Source: an uncultured Alsobacter sp.
Lineage (GTDB): Bacteria; Pseudomonadota; Alphaproteobacteria; Rhizobiales; Beijerinckiaceae
Reading direction: 5' to 3'
Assembly (NCBI RefSeq): GCF_945952055.1
Contig: NZ_CAMFHB010000021.1
Coordinates: 1 to 64,000 of the forward strand
Length of the DNA stretch: 64,000 nt
Made by a program: the position numbers and the translations under genes. Under the pieces are notes generated by a model, which had not been told where the DNA came from, made no database searches, and saw nothing but the letters and a program-made list of their open reading frames with translations. Below are positions 49,288-57,451 of the stretch, in pieces (the first letter of the stretch is position 1; the number at the start of each line of letters is the position of its first letter).

Positions 49288-50354
49288 CGGGATGCTCCGG
49301 GGATGGGCGCGGTCATGGCGCCGCGCACGACATCCGCGATGCGCCGGGCGGTGTCGGTCCAGGTCGGGAGTGCGCGGCCGGCCGCCAGCGAGGCGTCCGC
49401 CAGGCGCGCCCGCAGGGCGGGATCGCAGATCACGAGGCGCAGCGCTGCGGCGAGCGCTCCGGCATCGCCGGGCGCCACCTTCAGCGCCGCCGCGTCGGGA
49501 ACGGTCTCGGCCGCCGCTCCGCCCGTGGTGCAGACGATCGGCAGGCCGCGCGCCATGGCCTCGGCCAGCACCATTCCGTAGCCCTCGAAAAGCGACGGCA
49601 TCACGAAGAGGTCGGCGGCGCCATAGGCGGCCTGAAGCGCCTCGTCCGGCTGCGCGCCCTCCAGCGCGATCCGCCCGGCCAGACGCCGGTCGCGGATGCC
49701 AGCGGCGACGCGGTCGGCTTCCTCCGGCGCACGGTCGGTGGCGCCGAGGATCCTGAGCCGCCAAGGGAGGTCGGCGAGCAGGGCCATCGCCTCGACCAGC
49801 ACGCCATAGGCCTTTCGGGGCGACACCGCGCCCACGGCCAGGATCGAGGGCGGCTCGCCGCCCCCGGTGGCCCGGGGCGCCGGATCCGTCCCCGGCACGG
49901 CGACCGTGATCTTTTGCGCGGGCACGTCGTAGTCGGCGGCGAGGATGCGGGCGGTCAGCGGGCTGGTGACGATGACGGCCACGGCCCGGGCCAGGGCCGC
50001 GCGCTCGCTTTCCACGAGGGCGCGACGGCGGCGTTCGGGAAGGCCGGTCTCCAGCGCCAGCGGATGGTGCACGAGCGCCACGAACCGCCGGTGCAGGTCC
50101 TTCAGCACGATGTCGGTGAGGGCGCCGTAGGCGAGCCCGTCGACGAGGACGACGGCTTCCTCCGGCGTCTGTCCCAGCGCCCGGCCCGCCATGGCGAGAT
50201 CGGGCACCGGCGCGAACGGAAACGACCCCGGCAACGGGAGGTGGCGGGCCGGCAGCCCGCACTCCGGCAGCAGGGCCAGGACCCGTCGGTCGTAGGCGTA
50301 GCCGCCCGTCGGCGTGTCGATGTCGCCGGGGATCGCGAAGACGACGTCAGGCAA
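49284..50354 (-). CDS. GT4-type glycosyltransferase
   Basis: 356 residues from TTG 50354, which overlaps the PTPS-like stop by 8 bases; no nearer ATG keeps the N-terminus VVFAIPGDIDTPTGGYAYDRR. It has a GT-B fold with ILAVGAVSPRKAYGVLVEAM and the EX7E-type nucleotide-sugar motif FEGYGMVLAEAMARGLPIV. Donor and acceptor are unknown. The position between a PTPS-like and a methyltransferase gene suggests that a small molecule, not an envelope glycan, may be the acceptor. Confidence 0.88.
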   Translation of the reverse strand: MPDVVFAIPGDIDTPTGGYAYDRRVLALLPECGLPARHLPLPGSFPFAPVPDLAMAGRALGQTPEEAVVLVDGLAYGALTDIVLKDLHRRFVALVHHPLALETGLPERRRRALVESERAALARAVAVIVTSPLTARILAADYDVPAQKITVAVPGTDPAPRATGGGEPPSILAVGAVSPRKAYGVLVEAMALLADLPWRLRILGATDRAPEEADRVAAGIRDRRLAGRIALEGAQPDEALQAAYGAADLFVMPSLFEGYGMVLAEAMARGLPIVCTTGGAAAETVPDAAALKVAPGDAGALAAALRLVICDPALRARLADASLAAGRALPTWTDTARRIADVVRGAMTAPIPGASR

Positions 50355-50754
50355 CGGTGACCGGCCCCTCGAACCAAGCCCGCGCGACGTGGGACTCGTG
50401 CAGCTGCACGCGGATCTTCACGATGCCGTCCGAGCCGGGGCCGAGGTCGCCGTTGCGGCAGGCCGCGGCCATGCGGTCGAAGATATGCTTGCTGAGGAAT
50501 TCGGTCGTCGTCTGCTGGCCCGCGAATTCCGGGATCTCGTCCAGGTTGCGGTAGTTCAGCGGCCCGAGCGTCGCCTTCAGCGCGTCGTGCGCGCGGCCGA
50601 TGTCGACCACCACGTTCTCCGGCGTCAGGGTCTCGCGGAAGAAGGCCACATCGACCACGAAGGTGGCCCCGTGCAGGCGCTGGGCGGGGCCGAAGAGGTC
50701 CCCCTTGAAGCTGTGCGCGATCATGATGTGGTCGCGCACTTCGACGGCGTACAT
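50347..50754 (-). CDS. Divergent PTPS/QueD-fold protein
   Basis: 135 residues with the 6-pyruvoyl-tetrahydropterin synthase fold. One zinc-type His is kept (MIAHSF), but where QueD has CGRLHGH this protein has AQRLHGA, losing both the catalytic Cys and one zinc His. The DHHYLN motif is replaced by NYRNLD. The substrate-anchoring Glu near the C-terminus appears kept (LHESHVARAWFEG). It is therefore probably not queuosine or biopterin synthase; it may bind or modify a pterin differently. It starts 18 bases after the dehydrogenase gene. Confidence 0.85.
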   Translation of the reverse strand: MYAVEVRDHIMIAHSFKGDLFGPAQRLHGATFVVDVAFFRETLTPENVVVDIGRAHDALKATLGPLNYRNLDEIPEFAGQQTTTEFLSKHIFDRMAAACRNGDLGPGSDGIVKIRVQLHESHVARAWFEGPVTVA

Positions 50755-50772
50755 GCGGTTCTCCTGTGAGGG

Positions 50773-51765
50773 TCAGTAGCGGATGGCGGTGGCGAGCCCC
50801 GGCGCGCCGGGGGCAAGAAGGGCCGGAACGGCGGCCGGGAGGTCCGCGAAGGCGACCTCGGCCGTGATCAGGGCATCGAGCCGGTCGTCGGCGAGGAGGC
50901 CGATGGCGGCCTCCATGCGCCGGGCATGGCTCCAGCGCGGGCGGCGGGAGGGCGCGACCTGCCCGACCTGGGACGAGACGAGGCGCAGCCGGCGGCTGTG
51001 GAAGGCGCCGCCGAGCGGCACCGGCTGCAGGCCTTCGCCGTACCAGCTCATCTCGACCACGGTGGCCTCGAGCCCAGCGGCGGCGATGGCGGTGCCGAGG
51101 CCCGCCGGCGCGGCGCTGGTGTGGAACACGATGTCGCAGTCGCCCGGCGGGCTCTCCGCGAAGGCGACGCCCAAGGCCCCGGCCAGCCCGGCGCGGCTGG
51201 CGTCCACGTCGACGACCGTCACCTCGGTGCCCGGCAGGCCCCGCGCCAGGTGGGCGACGAGCAGGCCGACGATTCCCGCGCCGACGACGGCGATCCGGTC
51301 ACCCGGTCCCGCGCCGGAATCCCACAGGCCGTTGAGGGCCGTCTCCATGTTGGCGGCGAGGATGGCCCGCCGGGCAGGAACCTGCTCCGGGATTGGCGAA
51401 ACGAAGCCAACCGGCGCCCCGAACCGCGTCTGGTGCGGGTGGAGAGCGAAGACCATGCGGCCCAGGAGCGCGGGCGGTCCCTGCTCGACGAGGCCCACGG
51501 CGCAGTAGCCGTACTTCACGGGGAAGGGAAACTCGCCCTCCTGGAGGGGCGCGCGCATGCGCTCGTGCTCGGCCTGCGGCACCCGGCCGGAGGCCACGAG
51601 GCGCTCGGTGCCCCGGCTGAGGCCCGACCAGAGGCTGCGCACGACGACGCCGTCCGCCGGCATGACCCACCGCACCGGCCGGATCTCCGCCCGCATCGGC
51701 GCCACGTACCACAGCGCGTCCGCCTGCCCCTCATTGCCCAACCCGGTGTTCCCCTCTACATGCAT
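50773..51765 (-). CDS. Medium-chain (MDR) zinc-type dehydrogenase
   Basis: 330 residues from ATG 51765; a TTG at 51741 with AGAGGGGA upstream is an equally possible start. The Rossmann motif is IAVVGAGIVGLLVA, with VVDVDASRAGLA after it. The N-terminal catalytic domain has RSLWSGLSRGTERLVASG and KYGYCAVGLVE. The usual catalytic Cys and GHE zinc motif of alcohol dehydrogenases is not seen, so it is a non-standard MDR member. It is the first gene of the methyltransferase / glycosyltransferase / PTPS-like operon, divergent from mdoH. Confidence 0.85.
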   Translation of the reverse strand: MHVEGNTGLGNEGQADALWYVAPMRAEIRPVRWVMPADGVVVRSLWSGLSRGTERLVASGRVPQAEHERMRAPLQEGEFPFPVKYGYCAVGLVEQGPPALLGRMVFALHPHQTRFGAPVGFVSPIPEQVPARRAILAANMETALNGLWDSGAGPGDRIAVVGAGIVGLLVAHLARGLPGTEVTVVDVDASRAGLAGALGVAFAESPPGDCDIVFHTSAAPAGLGTAIAAAGLEATVVEMSWYGEGLQPVPLGGAFHSRRLRLVSSQVGQVAPSRRPRWSHARRMEAAIGLLADDRLDALITAEVAFADLPAAVPALLAPGAPGLATAIRY

Positions 51766-51824
51766 GGACGGTCCAGTCCACGTTGTGGCGCGGGATCGTG
51801 TCGCTTTCCAGTCCCGGCGTGATC

Positions 51825-53606
51825 ATGGCATCCACCCCCACGGGTCTACAGTCAACGGCGGATCTCACCCGCAGGCGTCGCATCGTCGGGGCCCTCAACG
51901 GGCTGACCTTCCTCGGCCTCGCCTGGGCGCTCGTCGCCGTCCTGTCCTCCGGCGGCTGGACGCTGATCGACGTGCTGATGCTGGTGTGCTTCCTGTTCGC
52001 GGCGCCCTGGAGCGTGCTCGGCTTCTGGAACGCCGCCATCGGGCTGTGGCTGCTGCACGTGCGGCGCGATGCCTGGGATCAGGTCGCGCCATACCTTCCC
52101 GCCGCCGAGGGCACCGGGCCGCTGCAGGTGCGCACGGCCGTGCTCCTGACCCTGCGCAACGAGGATCCGGAGCGGGCCATCCGCCGCCTGCGCATCGTCA
52201 AGGACAGCATCGACGCGACGGGGCAGGGGGCCGCCTTCGCCTATTTCATCCTGAGCGACACCAACGACCCGACGGTCGCCGAGGCCGAGGAGCGCGCCTT
52301 CGAAAGCTGGAAGGCCTCGGACGCCGTTCCGCAGCGGCTGCATTACCGGCGGCGCACGGCCAACACCGGCTTCAAGGCCGGCAACGTGCGCGATTTCTGC
52401 GACCGCTGGGGTGCCGACTACGAGCTGATGCTGCCGCTCGACGCCGACAGCCTGATGGACGGTCCCACCGTGGTGCGCCTCGTGCGCATCATGCAGGCCC
52501 ATCCCCGGATCGGCATCCTGCAGAGCCTCGTGGTGGGCCTGCCGTCGCGCAGCGCCTTCGCGCGGCTGTTCCAGTTCGGCATGCGCCAGGGGATGCGGCC
52601 CTACACCATGGGCAGCGCCTGGTGGGCGGGGGACTGCGGGCCCTTCTGGGGCCACAACGCGCTGGTGCGCATCGCGCCCTTCGCCGAGCACTGCCACCTC
52701 CCGGTCCTGCCGGGCGGCCCGCCGCTGGGCGGCCCCATCCTGTCGCACGACCAGGTCGAGGCCGTGCTCATGCGCCGGGCCGGCTTCGAGGTGCGCGTGC
52801 TGCCGCAGGAGTGCGGCAGCTGGGAGGAGAACCCGCCGACGGTGCTGGAGTTCACCCGCCGCGACCTGCGCTGGTGCCAGGGCAACATGCAGTACTGGCG
52901 CCTGCTCGGCCTGCCCGGGCTCTTCCCGATGAGCCGCTTCCAGCTCACCTGGGCGATCCTCATGTTCCTCGGGATCCCGGCCTGGACGCTGATGTTCGCG
53001 CTCGCCGCGCTGAAGCCCTTCGAGACGCAGGATCTCGCGGCGGGCTACCCGGCGGGCCTGGCGCTGTTCGTCTACCTGGCCTTCCTGGCGATGTATCTCG
53101 CCCCCAAGATCGCCGGCGCCATCGACGTGCTGATGACCAGGGGCGGGGCGGCCCGCTACGGCGGCGCGCCCTGGTTCCTCGTGGGCTTCGTCTGCGAACT
53201 CGTGTTCTCGTTCCTGGTCGGCGCGGTGACGACGTTGCGCACCAGCCTGTTCATGGTGGGTCTCCTCTTCGGGCGCTCCGTGACCTGGAACGGACAGGCC
53301 CGCGACGCCCATGCCCTGTCCTGGGAAACGGCCGCTCGCGGCTTGTGGCTCCAGACGCTGTTCGGCTCGACCGTCATCGCCCTCCTGGGGTGGAAAGCCC
53401 CGGGCGCGCTCGCCTGGGGCCTGCCGCTCCTCATTGGCTTTCCCATCGCCATTCCCTTCGCGGTGGTGACGGCGGCCCCGGCGCTCGGCGCGCTGCTAGC
53501 CCGCTGGAAGCTCGCGGCCATCCCCGAGGAGTTCCACATGCCGGCGGAAGTCGCCGCCCTGGAGGCCCCGATGCCGCCTCCGCCTCCGGCCGCGGCGGCG
53601 GCCTGA
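51825..53606 (+). CDS. mdoH: Periplasmic glucan glucosyltransferase, OpgH/MdoH-like
   Basis: 593 residues with membrane helices at both ends and a GT2 domain between. The processive-synthase motifs are LPLDADSLMDG (D,D), then DRWGADYELM, and RRDLRWCQGN (Q/RxxRW-like). The segment NTGFKAGNVRDFCDRWG is typical of MdoH. It makes osmoregulated periplasmic glucans. The usual partner MdoG/OpgG is not adjacent. The start is uncertain: ATG 51825 gives MASTPTGL, while TTG 51783 is possible. Confidence 0.9.
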   Translation: MASTPTGLQSTADLTRRRRIVGALNGLTFLGLAWALVAVLSSGGWTLIDVLMLVCFLFAAPWSVLGFWNAAIGLWLLHVRRDAWDQVAPYLPAAEGTGPLQVRTAVLLTLRNEDPERAIRRLRIVKDSIDATGQGAAFAYFILSDTNDPTVAEAEERAFESWKASDAVPQRLHYRRRTANTGFKAGNVRDFCDRWGADYELMLPLDADSLMDGPTVVRLVRIMQAHPRIGILQSLVVGLPSRSAFARLFQFGMRQGMRPYTMGSAWWAGDCGPFWGHNALVRIAPFAEHCHLPVLPGGPPLGGPILSHDQVEAVLMRRAGFEVRVLPQECGSWEENPPTVLEFTRRDLRWCQGNMQYWRLLGLPGLFPMSRFQLTWAILMFLGIPAWTLMFALAALKPFETQDLAAGYPAGLALFVYLAFLAMYLAPKIAGAIDVLMTRGGAARYGGAPWFLVGFVCELVFSFLVGAVTTLRTSLFMVGLLFGRSVTWNGQARDAHALSWETAARGLWLQTLFGSTVIALLGWKAPGALAWGLPLLIGFPIAIPFAVVTAAPALGALLARWKLAAIPEEFHMPAEVAALEAPMPPPPPAAAAA

Positions 53607-53670
53607 ACGGACGCCGCCACCCAATCGTTAGAAGGCCATGACGCTCATCCGAGCCCGAGGACACCGATCG

Positions 53671-54639
53671 ATGACCCGCAAGAGCCGTCTCGCCCCTGCC
53701 TTCGCCCTTCTGGCCCTGCTGGCGGGAGGAGCCGTCGCCAGGGCCGACGACCTGCCGGTCACCGTCAAGAACGGTAGCGAGCCGGAGCTCTGCGCCGAGA
53801 AGGACAACGTGGCGCTCGACTTCTCGTCCGCGACCCTGAAGAGCCTGCGCATCCAGGCGGTCCACCCGTCCTTCATCGGCGGTATCACGGCCGACCGCTG
53901 GGCCCCGGACTTCACCAGCTGCGACATGAGCCGCGACCCGTCCTTCGCCACCCAGGCCAAGCGCGTGACGTTTTACGAGGACAACGACCTCTGGCTCACC
54001 GGCTACGCCTATCCCTCCTTCTGGCGCCCGGCGACCGTGCCGGTGCGCGTCGGCGACCGCGTCGAGAACGGCCTGCACATCATCCAGGTGTGGGTGAAAT
54101 TCCAGGAGCGCGCGGAAGAGGTGCTGGTGGTCTATCCGCCGGACGGCTACTGGCGCGCCCGGCCGCTGCCGCCGCCGCACATGCGCTGGACCGCCTATGG
54201 AAGCTCGTTCCTCGTCGGCCCGGTGGAGGTGCAGGAGCGCCCGATCGTGGACATCAAGGAGATCGTCTTCGACCCCAAGGCCAAGCGCTTCACCATGACC
54301 TTCGCGCGCGGCGGCTCGGCGACGCTCACCATCTCCACCCTCGACCAGGACCGCATCATCCTCGACGTCGAGTTCGACGGCCCGCGCCCGGCCAACATGC
54401 CGTTCGCCGCGCTGCGCTCGATGTACACCACCGAGACCAATGCCGACGTGGCCAAGGTCGAGTGGCGGGTGAAGGACGGCAAGGGCTGGGGCGAAGCCCC
54501 GATCATGAATTTCAAGGGCGGCGACGACATCACCGAGCTCTGGGCCGGCCGCCAGGTCCTGTCCCGCCACAACACCAGCGCCCCGGACATGGTGTTCAAC
54601 CGCTTCTCCACCGGGCCCGTGCCGCCGCCGAAGAAGTGA
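53671..54639 (+). CDS. Secreted protein of unknown function downstream of mdoH
   Basis: 322 residues with signal peptide MTRKSRLAPAFALLALLAGGAVARA-DD. An ATG at 53638 would add eleven residues. The mature protein is beta-rich, with one cysteine pair (ELCAEKD, TSCDMSRD), several Trp/Tyr-rich strands (WLTGYAYPSFWRP, DGYWRARPLPPPHMRW) and a repeated beta-sandwich pattern. I do not recognise the family. Its position 64 bases after the glucan synthase gene, in the same orientation, suggests a periplasmic role in glucan modification or export, in place of MdoG, but no sequence link to MdoG is seen. Confidence 0.75.
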   Translation: MTRKSRLAPAFALLALLAGGAVARADDLPVTVKNGSEPELCAEKDNVALDFSSATLKSLRIQAVHPSFIGGITADRWAPDFTSCDMSRDPSFATQAKRVTFYEDNDLWLTGYAYPSFWRPATVPVRVGDRVENGLHIIQVWVKFQERAEEVLVVYPPDGYWRARPLPPPHMRWTAYGSSFLVGPVEVQERPIVDIKEIVFDPKAKRFTMTFARGGSATLTISTLDQDRIILDVEFDGPRPANMPFAALRSMYTTETNADVAKVEWRVKDGKGWGEAPIMNFKGGDDITELWAGRQVLSRHNTSAPDMVFNRFSTGPVPPPKK

Positions 54640-54686
54640 GGGCGCGAAGCTCTTTCAGTCTTCCGACGCTCAATTCGCCTTGGCGT

Positions 54687-54725
54687 CGACCTCTCCGCCG
54701 TCCTGCCCGGGCCTCGCCCTTCGGG
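54687..54725. repeat. Left part of split type-1 repeat
   Basis: CCTCTCCGCCGTCCTGCCCG, the usual left end of type-1 elements, is followed by a disrupted hairpin. The rest of the element appears at 54970-55058 beyond a type-2 unit. Confidence 0.6.
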
Positions 54726-54760
54726 ATGCACCCATCTCACTCGAGCCCGAAGGAAGGGCG

Positions 54761-54938
54761 CTCTCCCTCCCCTGCAGGGGAGGGTGGCAGCCGCAAAGCG
54801 GCTGACGGGTGGGGACAGCGGCAAAGAAAGAGCGGATATGCCGGGGCCGGCCCTGTCGTCGCGCCAAGTCCTGCGGCACCGCCCCCACCCGTCTCGCGCT
54901 TCGCGCGATCCACCCTCCCCTGCAGGGGAGGGAAAGCG
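54761..54938. repeat. Type-2 palindromic repeat pair
   Basis: Two copies of the perfect palindrome CCCTCCCCTGCAGGGGAGGG (54765-54784 and 54913-54932) face each other. Inner hairpins are GCCGCaaaGCGGC and TCTCGCGcttCGCGCGA, with GGGTGGGG / CCCCACCC. The layout matches 32125-32297. The whole 54640-55119 gap (480 bases) holds only repeats. Confidence 0.88.
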
Positions 54939-54969
54939 CGCTCAGCCATCCATAATCACTTGTGTGCAC

Positions 54970-55058
54970 GTCGAAGGGCCTGGCCCGAGCACACACGACT
55001 TTGCCGGCTCCTGACGTCGTGGATGGCCGGACCGAGCCCGGCCAGGACGCGGTGAGGG
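54970..55058. repeat. Right part of split type-1 repeat
   Basis: Contains ACACGACTTTG, CGTCGTGGATGGCCGGACCG and a GGCCGGaccgagCCCGGCC hairpin, then GGACGCGGTGAGGGAG, the usual right end of type-1 elements. Confidence 0.65.
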
Positions 55059-55119
55059 AGCCCCGAGCCGGACGAGCGGGCGACGGGACAGGCCCCAAGG
55101 CGGCGGTGACGACGTTCGG

Positions 55120-55785
55120 CTAGCCCGCGTCCAGCTCGCGCCGCACGGCGGCGAAAACGGTCCGGAACATCTCGGGCGTGAGACGCCCGGTGTTCGTGTT
55201 GTACCGGCTGCAATGGTAGCTGTCGAAGACCGCGACCGGCCCGACGGCGTGGCGGCGGGCGTGGCCGAAGGGGTGGGCCGAAGGCTTCTCCCCGAGCGCC
55301 CTCACCAGCGATTCGTGGGCGATGCGGCCCAGCGCCACCGCGGCCTTCAACCGCGGCATGGCGGCGATCGTCGCGGTCAGGAACGACCGGCAGGTGACGA
55401 TCTCGGCCCCGGTCGGCTTGTTCTCGGGCGGCACGCAGCGCACCGCGTTGGTCAGGCGGCAGTCGACGAGGGCGAGGCCGTCGTCGGGGCGCGCCTCGAA
55501 CCGGCCGCGCGAGAAGCCGAATTCGTCCAGCGTCGCGTAGAGCAGGTCCCCGGCATAGTCGCCGGTGAAGGGCCGGCCGGTCCGGTTGGCGCCGCGAAGG
55601 CCGGGCGCGAGGCCCACGATCAGGAGGCGGCCGGACGGGTCGCCGAAGGACGGCACCGGCGCGTTGTGCCAGTCGGGCTCGCGGGCGCGAGCCTCATGGC
55701 GGAACGCCACCAGCCTGGGACAGGCGGGGCAGTCGCGCGAAGGTTCGGTCGGGAGGGCAGAATCAGGAAACGTCGGACGGGCCAT
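55120..55785 (-). CDS. Uracil-DNA glycosylase family 5
   Basis: 221 residues. The family signature GLAPGLRGANRTGRPFTGDYAGDLL holds motif A without the polar residue of family 4, which marks family 5 (UDGb type). Four cysteines expected to hold a 4Fe-4S cluster are present: C19 and C22 (DCPACPRL), then C near VDCRLTNAVRCVPPENKP and TCRSFL. The second catalytic motif is YHCSRYNTNTGRL. It removes uracil and some deaminated purines from DNA. The neighbouring suf products would supply its cluster, though they are encoded far away in the window. Confidence 0.9.
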   Translation of the reverse strand: MARPTFPDSALPTEPSRDCPACPRLVAFRHEARAREPDWHNAPVPSFGDPSGRLLIVGLAPGLRGANRTGRPFTGDYAGDLLYATLDEFGFSRGRFEARPDDGLALVDCRLTNAVRCVPPENKPTGAEIVTCRSFLTATIAAMPRLKAAVALGRIAHESLVRALGEKPSAHPFGHARRHAVGPVAVFDSYHCSRYNTNTGRLTPEMFRTVFAAVRRELDAG

Positions 55786-55913
55786 GGGCCCGTGTTAGAG
55801 CATGCTGCGAAAAGGGGAAATCCGGCTTTTCGCCAGAAGCATGCGCCCACCGTCGGCCGGCAGCGTTGCGATGGAAACGCTGCCCGTGCCGACGTCCTGC
55901 GACGACGCCCGTG

Positions 55914-56534
55914 TCAGGCGTCGTCCCCGTTGGGGTCCGCCGGGGCGGCGGTCGGAGCCATCGGCCGGCGCTCGAAGTTGCGCGGCGGACGCTCGGTGCG
56001 CTCGGCCGGATCGCGGCCGATGCGCGGGATCAGCTGCACGATGTCGATGAACTCGTCAGCCTGGCGGCGCAGTTCGTCGGCCACCATCGGGGGCTGCGAG
56101 CTGATGGTCGAGACGACCGACACGCGCACGCCGCGCCGCTGCATGGCTTCGACCAGGGACCGGAAGTCGCCGTCGCCGGAGAAGAGAACCATGTGGTTGA
56201 TGAAGGGCGCGAGCTCGAGCGCGTCGATCGCGAGCTCGATGTCCATGTTGCCCTTGACCTTGCGGCGACCGGTGGAGTCGACGAACTCCTTGGTCGGCTT
56301 GGTCACCACGCGGTAGCCGTTGTAATCGAGCCAATCGATCAGCGGCCGGATGGAGGAATACTCCTGATCCTCGATCAGCGCCGTGTAATAGAAGGCGCGG
56401 ACCAGATTGCCACGGCCCTGGAATTCTTTCAGCAGGCGCTTGTAGTCGATGTCGAAGCCAAGCGCCTTGGCCGTGGCGTAGAGGTTTGCGCCGTCAATGA
56501 ATAGAGCGGTCCGGTCGGCATTCTGCATGGGCAT
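55914..56534 (-). CDS. NYN-domain nuclease (LabA/DUF88 family)
   Basis: 206 residues from ATG 56534; TTG 56540 and ATG 56528 are alternatives and no clear ribosome-binding site decides. The PIN-like NYN fold has its acidic residues in LFIDGANLYATAKALGFDIDY, GNMDIELAIDAL and LFSGDGDFRSLVEAM. The C-terminal 40 residues are Pro/Arg-rich and disordered. Members act on RNA in general; the target here is unknown. The gene is conserved next to rpoZ in Hyphomicrobiales by my recollection, and is divergent from it here. Confidence 0.9.
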   Translation of the reverse strand: MPMQNADRTALFIDGANLYATAKALGFDIDYKRLLKEFQGRGNLVRAFYYTALIEDQEYSSIRPLIDWLDYNGYRVVTKPTKEFVDSTGRRKVKGNMDIELAIDALELAPFINHMVLFSGDGDFRSLVEAMQRRGVRVSVVSTISSQPPMVADELRRQADEFIDIVQLIPRIGRDPAERTERPPRNFERRPMAPTAAPADPNGDDA

Positions 56535-56573
56535 GCCCAATCAGTGGTTCTGGCTGCCACGAACCTGATGATG

Positions 56574-56594
56574 TCAATTACTGTATACAATTGA
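56574..56594. promoter_or_regulatory. AT-rich overlapping dyads upstream of NYN gene
   Basis: TCAATT (56574-56579) and AATTGA (56589-56594) form a dyad, and TGTATACA (56582-56589) is a palindrome within it. It stands 40 bases before the NYN start in otherwise GC-rich DNA. It may be a promoter or operator; the regulator is unknown. Confidence 0.4.
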
Positions 56595-56673
56595 CTATCG
56601 CCGAGTGCGGGCGTTGCGCGTGTATCCGAGAAAGAGAGTCAGTGAATCTCTCTTCAACCAAAAGTTGCTGGAA

Positions 56674-56859
56674 TTAAGGCTTAAATGCTTTCGGTGTCAA
56701 TCTTTCCTTCTGGGTGGATTCATCGAGCGCAAGCTGTGCCATAAGGCGTAGGATCGCATCTTCGAAGGTGTAGCCGGGCGGCGCCTCTTGCCAAATCGGG
56801 GCGGAGGGTGTAGCAGGCCCAATCCCATCATGCCCGTCCTCGTTTCCGGGAGCCTCCAT
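56674..56859 (-). CDS. Possible small protein antisense to rpoZ leader
   Basis: 61 residues, ATG 56859, overlapping the rpoZ start codon through the shared CATG. The sequence is hydrophilic with a clear amphipathic helix ([19 protein letters not shown]) and ends TPKAFKP. The codon choice and lower GC differ from the neighbours. It covers the expected rpoZ promoter region, so either the promoter lies inside this frame or the frame is chance. The family is not recognised. Confidence 0.4.
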   Translation of the reverse strand: MEAPGNEDGHDGIGPATPSAPIWQEAPPGYTFEDAILRLMAQLALDESTQKERLTPKAFKP

Positions 56860-57250
56860 GGCGCGCGTTACCGTTGAAGACTGCATCGACAAGGTCGACA
56901 ACCGGTTCGAACTGGTCCTTCTCGCGAGCCACCGTGCCCGCATGATCTCGGCCGGCGCTCCGCTGACCATCGAGCGCGACCGCGACAAGAACCCGGTCGT
57001 GGCCCTGCGCGAGATCGCCGACGAGACCATCTCGCCGGAAGACCTCAAGGAGGACTTCATCCACTCGCTGCAGAAGCACGTGGACGTCGACGAGCCCGAG
57101 CCCGAGACCGTGCCGCTGATCGGCGCGCCGGCCGCCGGTGGCGGGGCCGACGACTCGAGCGTCGAGTTCGACCGCATGACCGAGGAAGACCTGCTGCGCG
57201 GCCTCGAGGGCCTGGTGCCCCCGGCCGAGACGGACGACGAGGGCGAGTAA
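56858..57250 (+). CDS. rpoZ: RNA polymerase omega subunit
   Basis: 130 residues. The N-terminus [28 protein letters not shown] is the omega hallmark, followed by [11 protein letters not shown] and a long acidic tail typical of alphaproteobacteria. It stabilises RNA polymerase and in many bacteria mediates (p)ppGpp response; the (p)ppGpp synthase gene follows directly. The ATG has GGGAG 6 bases upstream. A clear terminator follows at 57275, so rsh can also be transcribed from its own promoter. Confidence 0.97.
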   Translation: MARVTVEDCIDKVDNRFELVLLASHRARMISAGAPLTIERDRDKNPVVALREIADETISPEDLKEDFIHSLQKHVDVDEPEPETVPLIGAPAAGGGADDSSVEFDRMTEEDLLRGLEGLVPPAETDDEGE

Positions 57251-57274
57251 GCCTCGCTCCCGACCGCCTCTTCG

Positions 57275-57303
57275 AAAGCCCGGCCTCGCGCCGGGCTTTT
57301 TTT
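57275..57303 (+). terminator. Rho-independent terminator after rpoZ
   Basis: AAAGCCCGGC-ctcgc-GCCGGGCTTTTTTT: a 10-bp perfect stem with a run of seven T, 24 bases after the rpoZ stop. It separates rpoZ from rsh. Confidence 0.92.
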
Positions 57304-57451
57304 CATTGCGGCTGCTTTTTTCTCCGCCGATGCCCCCCTCGCGGCATCGTGCGGCCTTGCCGCCGCCCCCGGCGATCCCGATACTGGTTGGACGGTCGGA
57401 GTCCAACCCTGCCGGAGAGGCCCAGCTACCCCATCGGAAGGTCCAGCCGCC

